A DNA stretch of 64,000 nt from Primulina eburnea (GCF_022965805.1 NC_133117.1:13416183-13480182), one strand, 5' to 3'. Shown: positions 1 to 10,965, counted from the stretch's first letter. Notes: generated by a model not told the origin, from the sequence alone. Program-made: numbers and translations.

Positions 1-245
1 TAGACTGTACAGTTGGAGAGGGCTTAAAAGATTTGATATATGCTACTCATATCCAGAAGGTGTATCTTTTTTTTGGTAGCTTATCACATAAAAACTCCAA
101 AGTTAAGCTTGCTTGACTTAGGGTAATTTTGGGATGGGTGACCCTCCTGGAAAGTTTCCCAAGGTGCGTGTGAGTGAGGATATAAGCACGCTAGAAAGAC
201 CCGTCTTGATACAGTGAGCTCAGTCATCGAATATGGGGCGTTACA
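1..245 (+). mobile_element. Cassandra-type (TRIM) LTR with 5S rRNA-like core, 3' part
   Basis: This is the 3' part of an LTR that closely resembles the complete LTR at 27651-28047: the same order of blocks, a 5S-like core, a GACATAAGCACGC-like block and the same end GGGGCGTTACA. It ends in CA like an LTR. A 5S rRNA-derived promoter inside an LTR is the hallmark of Cassandra TRIM elements in land plants. The left part lies outside the window, so TSD and completeness cannot be judged. Confidence 0.7.
82..160 (+). promoter_or_regulatory. 5S rRNA-like RNA polymerase III internal promoter (diverged)
   Basis: Box A-like AGTTAAGCTTGCTTG (101-115) and box C-like GGATGGGTGACCCTCCTGG (132-150) match the internal control region of plant 5S rRNA. 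This copy differs from the one at 27884-27960 by several substitutions and a one-base shift in box C. It is not a functional 5S gene, because the outer 5S stems are replaced by LTR sequence. Confidence 0.75.
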
Positions 246-832
246 GTTCACAAGGGTATATTAGGTATAAAAAGATTATGTTTAAAATTTGGGAAGATAA
301 TATTTTAGTTTGAATTAACTCGGGAATTAAACGTTTTACGAATTATTAATTAAAGAATTATATCAAAAAACCCTAATTTACGTCAAATAAAAATTTTAAA
401 ATTTAAATTTAAGCTTAAATAATTATTTGGGATGGTCTGGAGTCAAGAAAAGTATGAAAAAATCAAAAACGAGAAATTTTAAGTCTAGGGGAAAAACGGT
501 CATTTTACACCTGGTAGTACAGAAAAGGTTGGCAGTGTCCCGAGGAATCATAATGCATGTTAAATGTTGTTTTTGAACGTTTATGATGAAAATATGAGAT
601 TTTATGATTGACGGTAAAGATGTGAAATTTTCACTGTTAAAAATGCTTATTTTCAAATGTAGAAAGGACACGATATTTTATGATTAAAAAGAAAAAAGAA
701 AAATATTTGAAGAATGTGAATTTTGAATCTAACAAAAGGATATGATATATGATTTCTTAAAATATAGTAAGGGAAAAGTCCTCAGAGGGAGCCCGTTTAC
801 GGGAAAATATCCTAGAAGGAGCCCAACGATCA
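246..832 (+). repeat. Gypsy LTR fragment (element D), left half
   Basis: AT-rich non-coding sequence that element A split. The last five bases (GATCA, 828-832) are repeated at 20386-20390, so this piece was contiguous with 20391-21008. The right piece ends in CA just before a tRNA-Met-type primer-binding site, which identifies the joined sequence as an LTR. Its 5' end is either before the window or under the 5S-type LTR. No coding signal is seen. Confidence 0.7.
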
Positions 833-1992
833 TGTAAGGCCCGAGATAATAAAGATGATATTATTTTAATCCGAGAGTATGTAATTGGAAACTTTTGGAG
901 TGTTGAATTATATTCCCAGATGTTTGCAATTATTTAGGATTGAAATTGAATTAAAAAGAGTTTTGAGGACCAAATTGCAAATAGGAAGAGTTTAGGGGCT
1001 AAAGTGTAATTATGACTTGAGTGACACTTGTCACACATGCAATTGAAGTATATATATTGGTTCTTCAATTCCCACAAGAAAAGAACCGAGCAACTTTGCT
1101 CTGGAAATCCCTTTTGCTTCTTCGTATGTTTAAGCGGTGATTTTGACAATTCCATCTATCCGATTTTGAATCTGAACACGGTGTTGTATTCCTCTCGACA
1201 CGAGCTACAGCTGGACGTAAGTTTCATTGAGTTTTATTATCATTTGAAAAGATGATGTTGTAGGAATTTGATATAATTCATATATGATGTTCTTGACATG
1301 TTAGACATCGTAGAACCGAAGTCAGATCAGGAAACAGATTGATTCTGGAATTGTTATGATTTTTCAGATTATATTAATTGAAATTGAATAGATTTGGATT
1401 ATAGACTGATTACAAATCGTATCGAATATGGGTTATGATTTGTAATTAATATCTGGTGATATGGTATTGACGGGAATACTGAGAATGTGCTGTTATGCCG
1501 CTGATTTGAGTTAATTCAGATTAATCAGATTCAGAGTTGAATTGAGAATGGAATATTGATATTATGATTCTCGATATATCGTTTCAGATTTAAAGAGACA
1601 GTCTTGAGTTCAGAACTGATATTGATATTGTGCCTGTTTTATATTGTCATTTCCAGATTGAGAATGGACCGAGATAGAGTCGGGACTTCTTCTTCTTTTG
1701 AGCGAGAAGATAAAGGTATAAATTAATGTTGAGTTGAGATTGCACAACTCGAGGGAGGTTTGACTCGAGTTTCCCTAAATCACATACTGTACCTTATTGC
1801 ATTGATATTTGCATTGAGTTGATTGATATACTTGTTCTCTTGATATTAGATAACAGGTATTAGACGAGTTATCTTGTGACAGAAGTGCCGGATAGTGGTG
1901 GTATCGCCACGGCACATTGCACGATGTCTCAAGATAGGATATTAGCGATAGAGCTACAGTCCTTGACGGTTAGGTCAGGAAACTGGATGTTT

Positions 1993-2185
1993 GGTTATAT
2001 CGAGTAATGGAATCTATTACGGAATTCGATATAGGAACACCATATTTGGTTATATCGAGTAAAGGGTATTGGAATTCTTCTATTACGGAATTCGATATAG
2101 GAATACCAGGGCACTGGTTATATCGAGTAATAGAGATTATGGTTCCATCCTTTACGGAATTCGATATAGGAATACCACATCTGGA
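1993..2185 (+). repeat. Three imperfect palindromic repeats in element A LTR
   Basis: A motif with arms TATATCGA and TCGATATA-like (TTCGATATAGG), separated by GTAA...TTACGGAA, occurs three times at about 55-65 bp spacing. Each unit could fold into a short hairpin. The copy in the 3' LTR (19311-19500) has the same arrangement with a few substitutions. Confidence 0.8.
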
Positions 2186-2283
2186 AACCGGGATCCCTAG
2201 ACTAGGATTGAGTCTAGTCTAAAACGTGGAGTCACGAGCTTGAGTGACAGTTATATTGATTGATATTGATTGATGTTGATTAT

Positions 2284-2640
2284 GTTCCTGAATATGGTTC
2301 ATGTCCTTTTATGTTCCGGATATTGGTACATATTTAGAATAGAAATTATTCTTGATATTGAATTATGTTCCTGATATTGGTACATGTTTAGAATAGGAGT
2401 TATTCTTGATATTGATTATGTTCCTGATATTGGTACATGTCTAGAATAGGAATTATTCTTGATATTGAATTATGTTCCTGATATTGGTACATGTTTAGAA
2501 TAGGAATTATTCTTGATATTGATTTATGTTCCTGATATTGGTACATGCTTAGAATAGGATTTATTCTAGAGATTGAATTATGTTCCTGATTAGGGTACAT
2601 GTTTAGAATATGATTTATGCTTGTTATTGATTTATATCAT
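2284..2640 (+). repeat. 53-54-bp tandem repeats in element A LTR (about 6 copies)
   Basis: Units containing GTTCCTGATATTGGTACATG and TTTAGAATAGGAATTATTCT start near 2313, 2367, 2420, 2474, 2528 and 2582, a period of 53-54 bp. Apparent ORFs through this array on the minus strand are repeat artefacts. The same array is at 19600-19960. Confidence 0.9.
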
Positions 2641-3072
2641 GAGGTTGATATAGGATATGATTTTTGTTATATGCTCTTATATGATTTATATGATTGCATG
2701 TATACATGATTTATACTGAGAATGTAATTCTCACCGGAGTTATCCGGCTGTTGTCTTGTCTGTATGTGTGCATGGCAACAGGTGGGATAGGAGCGGGGTC
2801 AAGACGAGAACGAGGCTGGATTAGATAGCGTGGAGATCCGGGCTTCAGAAGCAACTTAGGATTCAGCACCGACATGTAGTTGAACCTAGTTGGATTATTG
2901 TAGATGACATCAGATTTGTATGTTCATGTTTAACATGTAATTTGATTTTAATTACATTACGTTTCCGCTTTACATTTTAAAAGAAAAATTTTTAGACCCT
3001 GTTTATTATGAATGATTAAATATTCCTAAAGACGATTAAGGAATGGATTAGCGTCCGGGTCCCCACAACAGG

Positions 3073-3085
3073 TGGTATCAGAGCT
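3073..3085 (+). other. Element A primer-binding site (initiator Met tRNA)
   Basis: TGGTATCAGAGCT lies five bases after the end of the 5' LTR. It is complementary to the 3' end of initiator Met tRNA, the usual primer for plant gypsy elements. Confidence 0.9.
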
Positions 3086-4740
3086 GTAGGTCCTTGAACT
3101 GTAGGTTCCTTAGCACTGAGATAGAAAAGAGTGAGCGGGGTAGAATGTGTTTTCTTTCCTGCTTTTGATTGCTAGCATGTGATATAGTATTATGTTGATT
3201 TACATTGAGTATGCTAGCATGCCAGCATGTTTTATTGCGTTTAAATGTACGTTACCTGAATATCTGAATTGATTTGGTAATATATCTGATTTGAAAATAA
3301 ATCAGAACCAATTTTGTAGTGCCCAAATTTAATACACGTATAACCCATGCATTCATTTAATTATTAAATCATTTAAATTAATTTTAAATGAGTTTTGGCG
3401 ATGCATGATTTATTTAAATGCATTGTTTTAAATTATTTATGTTTATGTGATGCACGTTAAAATGTCTTTCGAGTCTCATGTTTCAGGCGATCATTCGAGG
3501 CGGGATTGAGGAAAATACCCGGTGACGATTTTTGGCAATTTTAGATATGGTATTTTATTTTAAGTTGAGTTTGGGGGCATTTTAAATAATTTAGTGAGTG
3601 TTAGCATTTTTGAATCCTAAATTTAATTATTTTGTGAGTTTTGATTTTAGAACTTTTAAAGTCTAATATGGTGTGTTATATTTTAATTATAGAGTTTTAT
3701 TTAAAAAGTTGAGTGTGAGTTAGTGTTTTAATTAGTAGACAATTATTTTAGTAAACCAAAAGTTAGTCTTTTAATTAATTAAAACACACGCCTCACACAC
3801 ACAAACACACTTTTACACACAGTAATACACGCCTAAACACACACACAACAATTCATTCAAGTTTTATTATTTTTTTTGAGAGAAAGATTAGGGTTCTTAT
3901 TCCCCTAGAGTAGCCGCCCCCTTCCCTTCAAATTCCAGCAAGATTTCGGTCAGTTTTATTCAAGAGTAACGGTGCCACGTTCGCCCCGGATCAACCTCGC
4001 TCCTATCTCCGCTTCGGTGTCGCCTTTCGGTAACGTTATCATCAAAAAGGCACGTATACTCTGTTCTTGCTGTGTCGATCAAGTCATATTATGCGTTGTG
4101 TCGATTTTTATGCGTAAAAGTTATGTATGATGATAGTAGTTTGAGCGGATCATGAATCGGATCAATTTCGAAGGAAAATTTTTAGATCAAAAACTCGTTT
4201 TTTACTGTTCATGTCAAAACTGCGATTTTTCTGTTCATATTTTGGGAAAACTTTCAACGGCAAAAACGTGTAATTTTCGATACCTTCGATTTGATATATG
4301 ATTCGAAATTTTTGGACAAATATTGAGTGAGTTATGGCATTTTTCGTGGGACTGCTCAAACTGCGTTTCAGAAAAGTTATGATTTTGATAATTCTTGAAG
4401 TTTCAGTGTTGCAGGCTTCGTTGGAAACTGACGGGCGATCGTTGCTGCGTATAAGCATGCTAGTTTTGAGGTTTGGTGTATTTTTAAGATTTTGATGCAA
4501 GTTGTTAGGCGTTTGAATGAGTTTAAAGTTGTAGGAAAGGGATTGAGGTTAATTGCATAATTGGTGTTGCGTTGTGTAGTATAGTGGACGTCGTATTGTG
4601 AGGTGTTTGTATAAGTTTTGATGCAATGTTATGGTGTTCTAAGAAGAGTCCTAAGATGGTAAATTTCGTTCCATTGATGTGCAATTAGGAGATTAGGCAG
4701 GTGCATAAGTTTTCTCGCAGGTTTCGAAGCAACGAGCGAA

Positions 4741-5073
4741 CACGGACCCAAACACGGACCCGGGCACGGGGTCCGTGCCTTTGTTATTCCTTCAGTGTCA
4801 ATTTTGCGAGACAGCACGGACCCTTGCACGGATGAGGGCACGGGGTCCGTGCCTTTGGGTTTCACTTAGTGTCTTTTTCCAGTATCTACACGGACCCTTA
4901 CCCGGACCCTGACACGGGGTCCGTGCCTTTGCTTCCTTTCAATGTCTTCTTCCAGAGTCTACACGGACCCCCATCCGGACCCGAGCACGGGGTCCGTGCC
5001 CCTTCCGTTTCCCGACACACTCTAGGCAGTATGTACACGGACCCTCTCCCGGACCCAAGCACGGGGTCCGTGT
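4741..5073 (+). repeat. CACGGACCC / GGGTCCGTG inverted-repeat array in B LTR
   Basis: Five units, each with CACGGACCC on the left and CACGGGGTCCGTG on the right, spaced about 65-80 bp apart, so each unit can form a GC-rich hairpin. The array is conserved at 12392-12725 in the 3' LTR. It makes spurious ORFs on both strands. Function unknown. Confidence 0.9.
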
Positions 5074-5394
5074 ACCCTTGTTTTTGGGAAATATTTGTAA
5101 GTTCATTTTAAGTTAGATGTTATGGGTTAGTGCAAAGATTATTAAGGGCGTGTCGTGGGAAATTGTAGAAGGTCCTAAGGTCTGATTGAGCTTAAGAGTA
5201 AGCATGAGTTTTCTACGTCTAAGTAATGCAAGTTAAGTATGAAATTCACGTTAGTTAGTAGCAGCAACGGCCCCAGTCGAAGTCCAACGAATCCCTCAAC
5301 GCCAAGTAAGTATGTTGACGTGCAAGAAAACATTTTTTTTTAGTTTTTGAGGTATGCTAAATGTCTTGTGACCAAATTATGTTTGGATTGGAAA

Positions 5395-5510
5395 GCGTTA
5401 AATTATGAACGGGGACCAATCCGCCCGTTAAATTATGAACGGGTTAGATCGTGGTTGTGAAGCGTTAAATTATGAACGTGGATCAACTGGCCTGTTAAAT
5501 TATGAACAGG
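5395..5510 (+). repeat. Four GTTAAATTATGAAC repeats in B LTR
   Basis: The 14-mer GTTAAATTATGAAC occurs four times in about 115 bp. It is followed alternately by GGGG, GGGTT, GTGG and AGGG, and the second and fourth copies follow CCCGT or CCTGT. The pairs can form short stems. Also present at 13046-13162. Confidence 0.85.
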
Positions 5511-6150
5511 GATCTTATGTATGCGGCAGCGGATACGTCCCTGTCAGCCCAGTACTGTGGTATAGTCTGATCAGGCTCATTTATGTTACGGGTCACTCGC
5601 TTTGAAACATCCTCTACGCAAAATGATGAAGTTATGTATGTTAAAGTATGTTCAAGTATGCAACATGTTTATGAAAAGTTTAAGTTATGGCACGTCGAAG
5701 TATGTATGTACGTATGTTCAAGTTTATTATGCAAGTTCAAGTTCCAAGTATGTATGTCATATTTTCAAGTTGCATGTGGTTTTATTACGTATTACTCGTT
5801 ATTTCCAGTTTATACGTGTTGAGTCTTTAGACTCACTAGACTTGATCGATGCAGGTGACTATGTTGAGGAGACAGGAGGTGATGACCAAGGGGCAGGCTT
5901 GGGCTGAGTGGCAGGCTAAACCCGAGGACCGCAAGTTTATGTTTATGCAAATTTTTAAAATACTCTGATGTTTTGATTTGAACGTGAGACGTTTTGAGAC
6001 AGTTTACTTTAGCAAAATTTTATTGGTGACGGATGATGGTGAGATTTATGTTTATGAATGTTGAGTGACGACCGTATGAATGTTTTTATTTAAGAAAATT
6101 TTTAATTCTTCCGCAAATTTTAAGTAGTGTAGAATACGGTTCGTTACAGT

Positions 6151-6163
6151 TGGTATCAGAGCA
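6151..6163 (+). other. Element B primer-binding site (initiator Met tRNA)
   Basis: TGGTATCAGAGCA starts two bases after the 5' LTR and is complementary to the 3' end of initiator Met tRNA. Confidence 0.92.
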
Positions 6164-6383
6164 GTGTTCTTGTAAAGGGTTACGCCTACTGCCAGTCGCA
6201 AGAAGCTCTCGAAGTCACACCTCAAGTCTGTAAGTTTTAAAGTTTTGAGTTACGCTATGTACTATGCATTAGATCATGATTTCAGCATGTTTATGTTTTA
6301 AAGTTCAAATTTTGTGCATCTTATGATATTGGTATTATATTCATGCATGTTGGGTTTACGTGTTGGGTAATTGTTGGAACAGT

Positions 6384-7458
6384 ATGCCTCCTAGACGTAT
6401 GGTTAACCAGGAAGATAGGACTGAGGACAGGGAGCACCGAGAGGAGGAAAGAGCCAATCCTCCACCTCCACCACCACCTCCAGATATGCAGGCGCAGATG
6501 CTTGCAGGCATGACGCAGTTCTTCGCGCAGTTTGCGAGGAACCAGACTGCTGTAGGCCCCGAGGAGAGGCCTAGACCTGAGGCGGTATATGAGAGGTTCC
6601 GGAGGATGAGTCCGAAGGAGTTTGCGGGTACCACTGACCCGATGATAGCTGAAGGGTGGATCAAGTCCATCGAAGTGATTTTCGACTTTATGGAGCTGGC
6701 AGATGCTGATAGGGTACGTTGTGCCATTTTCTTATTAACTGGAGACGCCAGACTATGGTGGGAGAGTGCGTCAGTGGCAGTCAATTTACAGGTGCTGCCT
6801 TGGAATGGTTTTAAAGAGGTTTTCTACTCCAAGTACTTCACTGAGGAAGTACGAACCCGACTCACCAACGAGTTCATGACGCTGCGGCAAGGAGATAGTA
6901 GCGTAGCAGAGTTTGTGAGAAGGTTTGAGAGGGGGTGTCACTTCGTGCCCCTCATTGCGAACGATGCCCAAGCAAAGTTGCGGCATTTTCTGAATGGACT
7001 GCGGCCGATCCTGCGCCGCGATGTGAGAGTAGCTGGTCCCACTTCTTATGCAGTCGCCGTATCTAGAGCATTGGCGGCAGAGCAGGACCAGCGAGATATT
7101 GAGGCAGATAGGCAGGGCAAGAGGCCCTACCAGGCTCCACCGCAGCAGCAGAATCAGAGGCCTCAGTTTAAGAGGCCGTTTCAGGGACCGCCAGCGAAGA
7201 AGCCATATCATGGACCGCCTAAGGGCAAGGGTCCAGTTCAGCAGCAAGGGGCGCCTCAGAAGCCCGTTGCCTTCCCCGTGTGTCCTAAATGCAATCGTCA
7301 GCACCCGGGACAGTGCTTGTATGGATCAGGCAGGTGCTTCAAGTGTGGAGCTACAGATCATATGCTGAAGGAGTGCCCACAGTGGAAGCAACCAACCCAG
7401 GGCAGAGTATTTGCCATGCATGCACAGGAGGCGGACCCAGACACCACCCTACTGACTG
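6384..7458 (+). CDS. Element B gag (capsid and nucleocapsid), exon 1 of gag-pol
   Basis: Gag forms the cytoplasmic virus-like particle and binds element RNA. The ATG at 6384 (MPPRR) is chosen because gag of K, L and H starts in the same way; the open frame extends slightly further upstream without another ATG. A proline run (PPPPPPPP) and acidic N-terminus are followed by the capsid-like core of plant gypsy elements (about residues 70-240, with WIKSIEVIF, LWWES and LRQGDSSVAEF). A Q/P/K-rich basic linker and one CCHC zinc knuckle (CFKCGATDHMLKEC) end the protein. The frame then reaches a GT that looks like a 5' splice site; splicing joins it in frame to protease. Without splicing it would run on to a stop at 7578-7580. 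Confidence 0.9.
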
Positions 7459-7638
7459 GTAAACTTTTCTACCTAAGCTCGGTATTATATTGTCTTGCAT
7501 GTGGAATTTTTCTTCTTGGGATTATTAGCGTGCTATTAATACTTTGGGTACCTAAGGTTATTGAGTTCTATTGTGCTTAAGGTTTATGGTATAAATTTTG
7601 AGATATAAGTTAGTTTGTGTTGTGCTAACGCGTCTCAG
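7459..7638 (+). other. Candidate spliceosomal intron between gag and protease of B (180 bp)
   Basis: Begins GTAAAC and ends TCTCAG. It is T-rich and has a near-perfect branch-point motif TGCTAAC about 14 bases before the AG. Joining 7458 to 7639 gives [10 protein letters not shown], then [13 protein letters not shown], the usual start of a plant gypsy protease. The intron holds an in-frame stop (7578-7580), so Pol needs splicing. The gag-protease joints of I and J carry no such insert. Not proven without RNA. Confidence 0.8.
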
Positions 7639-9783
7639 GAAACATTTTCATTAAGAGACTATCCACAACCGCGTTGATAGACTCAGGAGCCACTCACTCC
7701 TTCATATCAGAGACGTTTGCCAATCATTTAGACCTCAAGTCCATCGGCCTAGACGTGAATTTTTCGGTAGTAGTCCCATCAGGGGAAGAGCTGTTAGCTA
7801 CCAGTGTGGTCAGAGATATCGACCTAGAACTGCATGGCCACCTAGTGTATGCAGATTTAATCATATTGCCGATGCCAGAATTCGACATTATCTTGGGCAT
7901 GGACTGGCTGACTAAGAATAGAGTTCTGATAGATTTTCAGAAGAGGTCAGTTTTAGTTAGACCGCCGGGCATGGAGCAATTTCTTTTTGAGCCAGCCAGA
8001 TGGAGAAGCTTTCCTCGCATGATTTCATGCATGCAGGCGAGGAGTTTGATCTCCAAGGGATGCCAGGCCTTTTTGGCTAGTATTATTTCAGCACCTGACG
8101 TGTCCACTCCATCCTTATCAGAGGTGCCAGTAGTCAAAGAATTTCCAGACGTCTTTCCTGATGACGTCACCGGTCTTCCACCAGAGAGAGAGGTGGAGTT
8201 TGCAATCGATCTCGTGCCAGGCACAGCGCCAATCTCCAAGGCGCCATACAGATTAGCTCCAGCTGAGATGTTAGAGCTCAAACAGCAGATTCAGGAGCTC
8301 CTCGACAAAGGGTTTATCCGCCCTAGTTTCTCACCGTGGGGCGCACCAGTGCTTTTTGTGAAGAAGAAGGATGGGAGCATGAGACTGTGCATCGATTACC
8401 GTGAGCTGAACAAGGTAACAATCAAGAACAAATACCCTTTGCCTAGAATCGAAGACTTGTTCGATCAATTGCAGGGAGCCACCGTGTTCTCTAAGATAGA
8501 TCTTCGATCAGGGTACCATCAGCTGAAAGTGAAGGATGCAGATGTCCACAAGACAGCTTTCAGGACCAGATATGGGCATTACGAGTTCTTGGTGATGCCA
8601 TTTGGATTGACAAATGCTCCAGCGATTTTCATGGACCTCATGAACCGAGTATTTCAGCCGTTCCTCGATCAATTCGTCATAGTATTCATTGACGACATTC
8701 TTATTTACTCGAAGAGCCATGAGGAGCACAACCAGCATTTGAGGACAGTTTTGCAGACCTTGCAGAGTCGCAAGTTATTTGCGAAATTCAGTAAGTATGA
8801 ATTTTGGCTGCAGAAAGTTGCATTTTTGGGGCATATAGTATCCAGCAGTGGTATTGAGGCGGACCCATCGAAAGTAGCAGCCGTTAAGGAATGGGTTGAG
8901 CCAAAGAACGCATCAGAAATCCGCAGCTTTTTGGGTTTAGCAGGCTACTACCGTAAGTTTATCAAGGGATTTTCGTCCATAGCAGTGCCGCTCACCTCAC
9001 TAACCAAGAAAAATGCAAAGTTTGTGTGGAGCGAGGAATGCCAGAAGAGCTTCGACACCTTGAAGCAAGCTCTTATTTCGGCGCCAGTGCTAGCCATGCC
9101 AACAGGGCAAGGTGAGTTTGTGCTTTATACCGATGCATCTAAGCTCGGATTAGGCGCAGTGTTGATGCAACAGGGTCGAGTTATAGCTTATGCTTCCAGA
9201 CAGTTAAAGGTACATGAGAAGAATTACCCGACTCACGATCTTGAGTTAGCCGCCGTTGTCTTCGCACTGAAAATTTGGAGACACTATCTATACGGCGAGA
9301 AATGTCAGATTTTCACCGATCACAAGAGTCTCAAATACTTCTTCACGCAGAGAGAGCTGAATATGAGGCAGAGACGGTGGTTGGAACTTGTGAAAGATTA
9401 TGATTGCGAGATTAGCTATCATCCGGGAAAAGCTAACGTCGTGGCAGACGCGTTGAGCAGAAAAGTGGCAGTAATAGCTCAGTTGACAGCTCAGAGACCA
9501 CTACAGTCGGAGATTCAGAAGTTTGGGCTAGAGATTTATCGTGATGGCAAGGCTCCTAGGCTGTCTAATCTGACAGTCAAATCTGGTTTGCTAGACCGAA
9601 TCCGAGCAGGTCAGTCTTCAGATGAGCAGTTACAGAAATGGAGACTGAAAGACGAAGCCAAGGGCAGTGTGCTGTACATAGTTTCAGACGGCATTGTGAG
9701 ATACAGAGGTAGAATGTGGGTGCCTAGTGTTGGTTCGATCAGACATGATATTTTGACAGAGGCACACGCATCTCCGTATTCCA
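7639..9783 (+). CDS. Element B protease, reverse transcriptase, RNase H and integrase start
   Basis: Continuation of the gag frame after the candidate intron. Protease has the catalytic motif DSGATHSF (from about 7678) and the flap-side motif [11 protein letters not shown] carries [30 protein letters not shown] and the catalytic FIDDILIYS (about 8686-8712). RNase H starts at [13 protein letters not shown] (about 9124) and includes [11 protein letters not shown] and NVVADALSR. The integrase N-terminus begins but is cut: at about 9783 the frame passes from AHASPYS straight to [11 protein letters not shown] in another frame. Part of the HHCC zinc-binding region is missing, and the original frame stops at 9813-9815. 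RT and RNase H look intact. Confidence 0.9.
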
Positions 9784-10929
9784 GAATGTCTCACATGTCA
9801 GCAAGTAAAAGCTGAACATCAGAGACCAGCAGGGTTGGTAAAGTCACTCCCCATCCCCGAGTGGAAGTGGGAGAACATTACTATGGATTTTGTTGTTGGG
9901 TTGCCGAGATCAGTCAGAGGATCGAATTCCATTTGGGTTATAGTGGACCGACTCACTAAGTCAGCGCATTTTCTGCCAGTGAAGACGACTTTCTCTATGA
10001 CGCAGTATGCGGAGCTTTATCTCAGAGAGATAGTTCGTTTGCATGGATTTCCAGTCTCTATTGTGTCCGACAGGGACCCGAGGTTTACATCGTCCTTCTG
10101 GAAGAGCTTACATGCAGCCATGGGGACGAAGTTGCTTTTCAGTACAGCTTTTCACCCGCAGACAGATGGCCAGTCTGAGCGAGTGATTCAGGTTTTAGAG
10201 GACTTGCTAAGGGCGTGCATAATTGATTTTCAAGGAACTTGGGAATCTAGACTACCTCTAGTGGAGTTCACATACAACAACAGCTTCCAAGCATCTATTG
10301 GTATGGCTCCCTATGAGGCGTTGTACGGGAGGAAGTGCAGATCACCAGTTCATTGGGATGAAGTTGGTGAGAGGACAGAACTTGGTCCAGAAATAGTTCA
10401 GCAGACTGCAGACGTTGTGGTCAAGATTCGTGACAGAATGAAGACCGCCCAGAGCCGTCAGAAGAGCTATGCAGATAAAAGGAGGAGAGATCTCGAGTTT
10501 GCCGTAGGAGATCACGTTTTTATCAAGATAGCACCTATGAAGGGTGTTATGAGATTTGGAAAGAGAGGTAAGTTGAGTCCGAGGTTTATTGGACCGTTTG
10601 AGATCTTGGACAGAGTTGGGACGCTAGCGTATCGTGTAGCCCTTCCGCCGAATCTGGCCGGGGTGCACAATGTGTTCCATGTCTCGATGTTGAGAAAATA
10701 TTTGGCTAATCCCTCTCATGTGCTGAGTTATGAGCCGTTACAGTTGACTCCAGACCTGTCTTATGAGGAGAAACCAGTCCAAATCCTAGACAGACAGGAG
10801 CGCAGGCTTCGGAACAAAGTGACTAAGCTAGTCAAAGTTCGGTGGTTAAACCAATCAGTGGAAGAGGCCACTTGGGAGTCAGAGATAGATATGAGACTTC
10901 GCTACCCGGAATTGTTCGGTAAGACTTAA
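9784..10929 (+). CDS. Element B integrase core and chromodomain-like C-terminus (frameshifted)
   Basis: Reads in the next frame from [14 protein letters not shown] (second half of the HHCC zinc-binding region). The catalytic DD(35)E core is recognisable: the first Asp in MDFVVGLPR, the second in SDRDPRF, and Glu in [12 protein letters not shown], with FHPQTDGQ between. A GPY/F-type module follows ([25 protein letters not shown]), then a short chromodomain-like tail ([24 protein letters not shown]), ending at the TAA after FGKT. Integrase inserts the cDNA into chromatin; the tail may steer target choice. With the upstream deletion no complete integrase can be made from this copy. Confidence 0.9.
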   Translation, partial: ECLTCQQVKAEHQRPAGLVKSLPIPEWKWENITMDFVVGLPRSVRGSNSIWVIVDRLTKSAHFLPVKTTFSMTQYAELYLREIVRLHGFPVSIVSDRDPRFTSSFWKSLHAAMGTKLLFSTAFHPQTDGQSERVIQVLEDLLRACIIDFQGTWESRLPLVEFTYNNSFQASIGMAPYEALYGRKCRSPVHWDEVGERTELGPEIVQQTADVVVKIRDRMKTAQSRQKSYADKRRRDLEFAVGDHVFIKIAPMKGVMRFGKRGKLSPRFIGPFEILDRVGTLAYRVALPPNLAGVHNVFHVSMLRKYLANPSHVLSYEPLQLTPDLSYEEKPVQILDRQERRLRNKVTKLVKVRWLNQSVEEATWESEIDMRLRYPELFGKT

Positions 10930-10950
10930 TTTCGAGGACGAAATTTTTAT

Positions 10951-10965
10951 AAGTGGGGGAGGAAC
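10951..10965 (+). other. Element B polypurine tract
   Basis: AAGTGGGGGAGGAAC lies directly before the 3' LTR, preceded by TTCGAGGACGAAATTT, a block also seen before the 3' LTRs of A and H. It would prime plus-strand DNA synthesis. Confidence 0.88.

Larger units (their letters stand above)
833..3067 (+). repeat. Element A 5' LTR
   Basis: 2,235 bp, TGTAAG...CCCACA, followed five bases later by the primer-binding site. It contains two tandem-repeat zones (1993-2185 and 2284-2640) and a CACCGGAGTTATCCGGCTGTTGTC-like block near 2730-2757 that also occurs in the LTRs of H, K and L, marking a shared ancestry of these LTRs. Confidence 0.93.
3315..6148 (+). repeat. Element B 5' LTR
   Basis: 2,834 bp, TGTAGTGCCC...TTCGTTACA. 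It includes a low-complexity CACACA-rich zone (3783-3850), the CACGGACCC palindrome array (4741-5073) and four GTTAAATTATGAAC repeats (5395-5510). A block near 5818-5935 (GAGTCTTTAGACTCACTAGA and following) has a diverged counterpart, reversed, in the minus-strand LTR at 24148-26380. Confidence 0.95.

Noticed and set aside
82..160. True 5S rRNA gene
   Set aside because: Only the internal control region matches; the outer stems are missing and the sequence lies in an LTR.
2400..2600. Minus-strand ORF with a repetitive YQEHNSISRI-type sequence (also 19718-19918)
   Set aside because: Translation of the 53-54-bp tandem repeat in the A LTR, not a repeat protein gene.
3783..3850. CACACA-rich stretch as a telomeric or microsatellite locus
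   Set aside because: Imperfect, short and present in both LTRs of B, so it is part of the LTR.
4629..5111. Open frames on both strands through the CACGGACCC array (also 12281-12763)
   Set aside because: They are produced by the repeats themselves, have no domain and lie inside LTRs.
6151..6163. tRNA gene at TGGTATCAGAGC sites
   Set aside because: Only the short primer-binding complement is present; no tRNA body or A/B boxes. The same holds for the other PBS positions.
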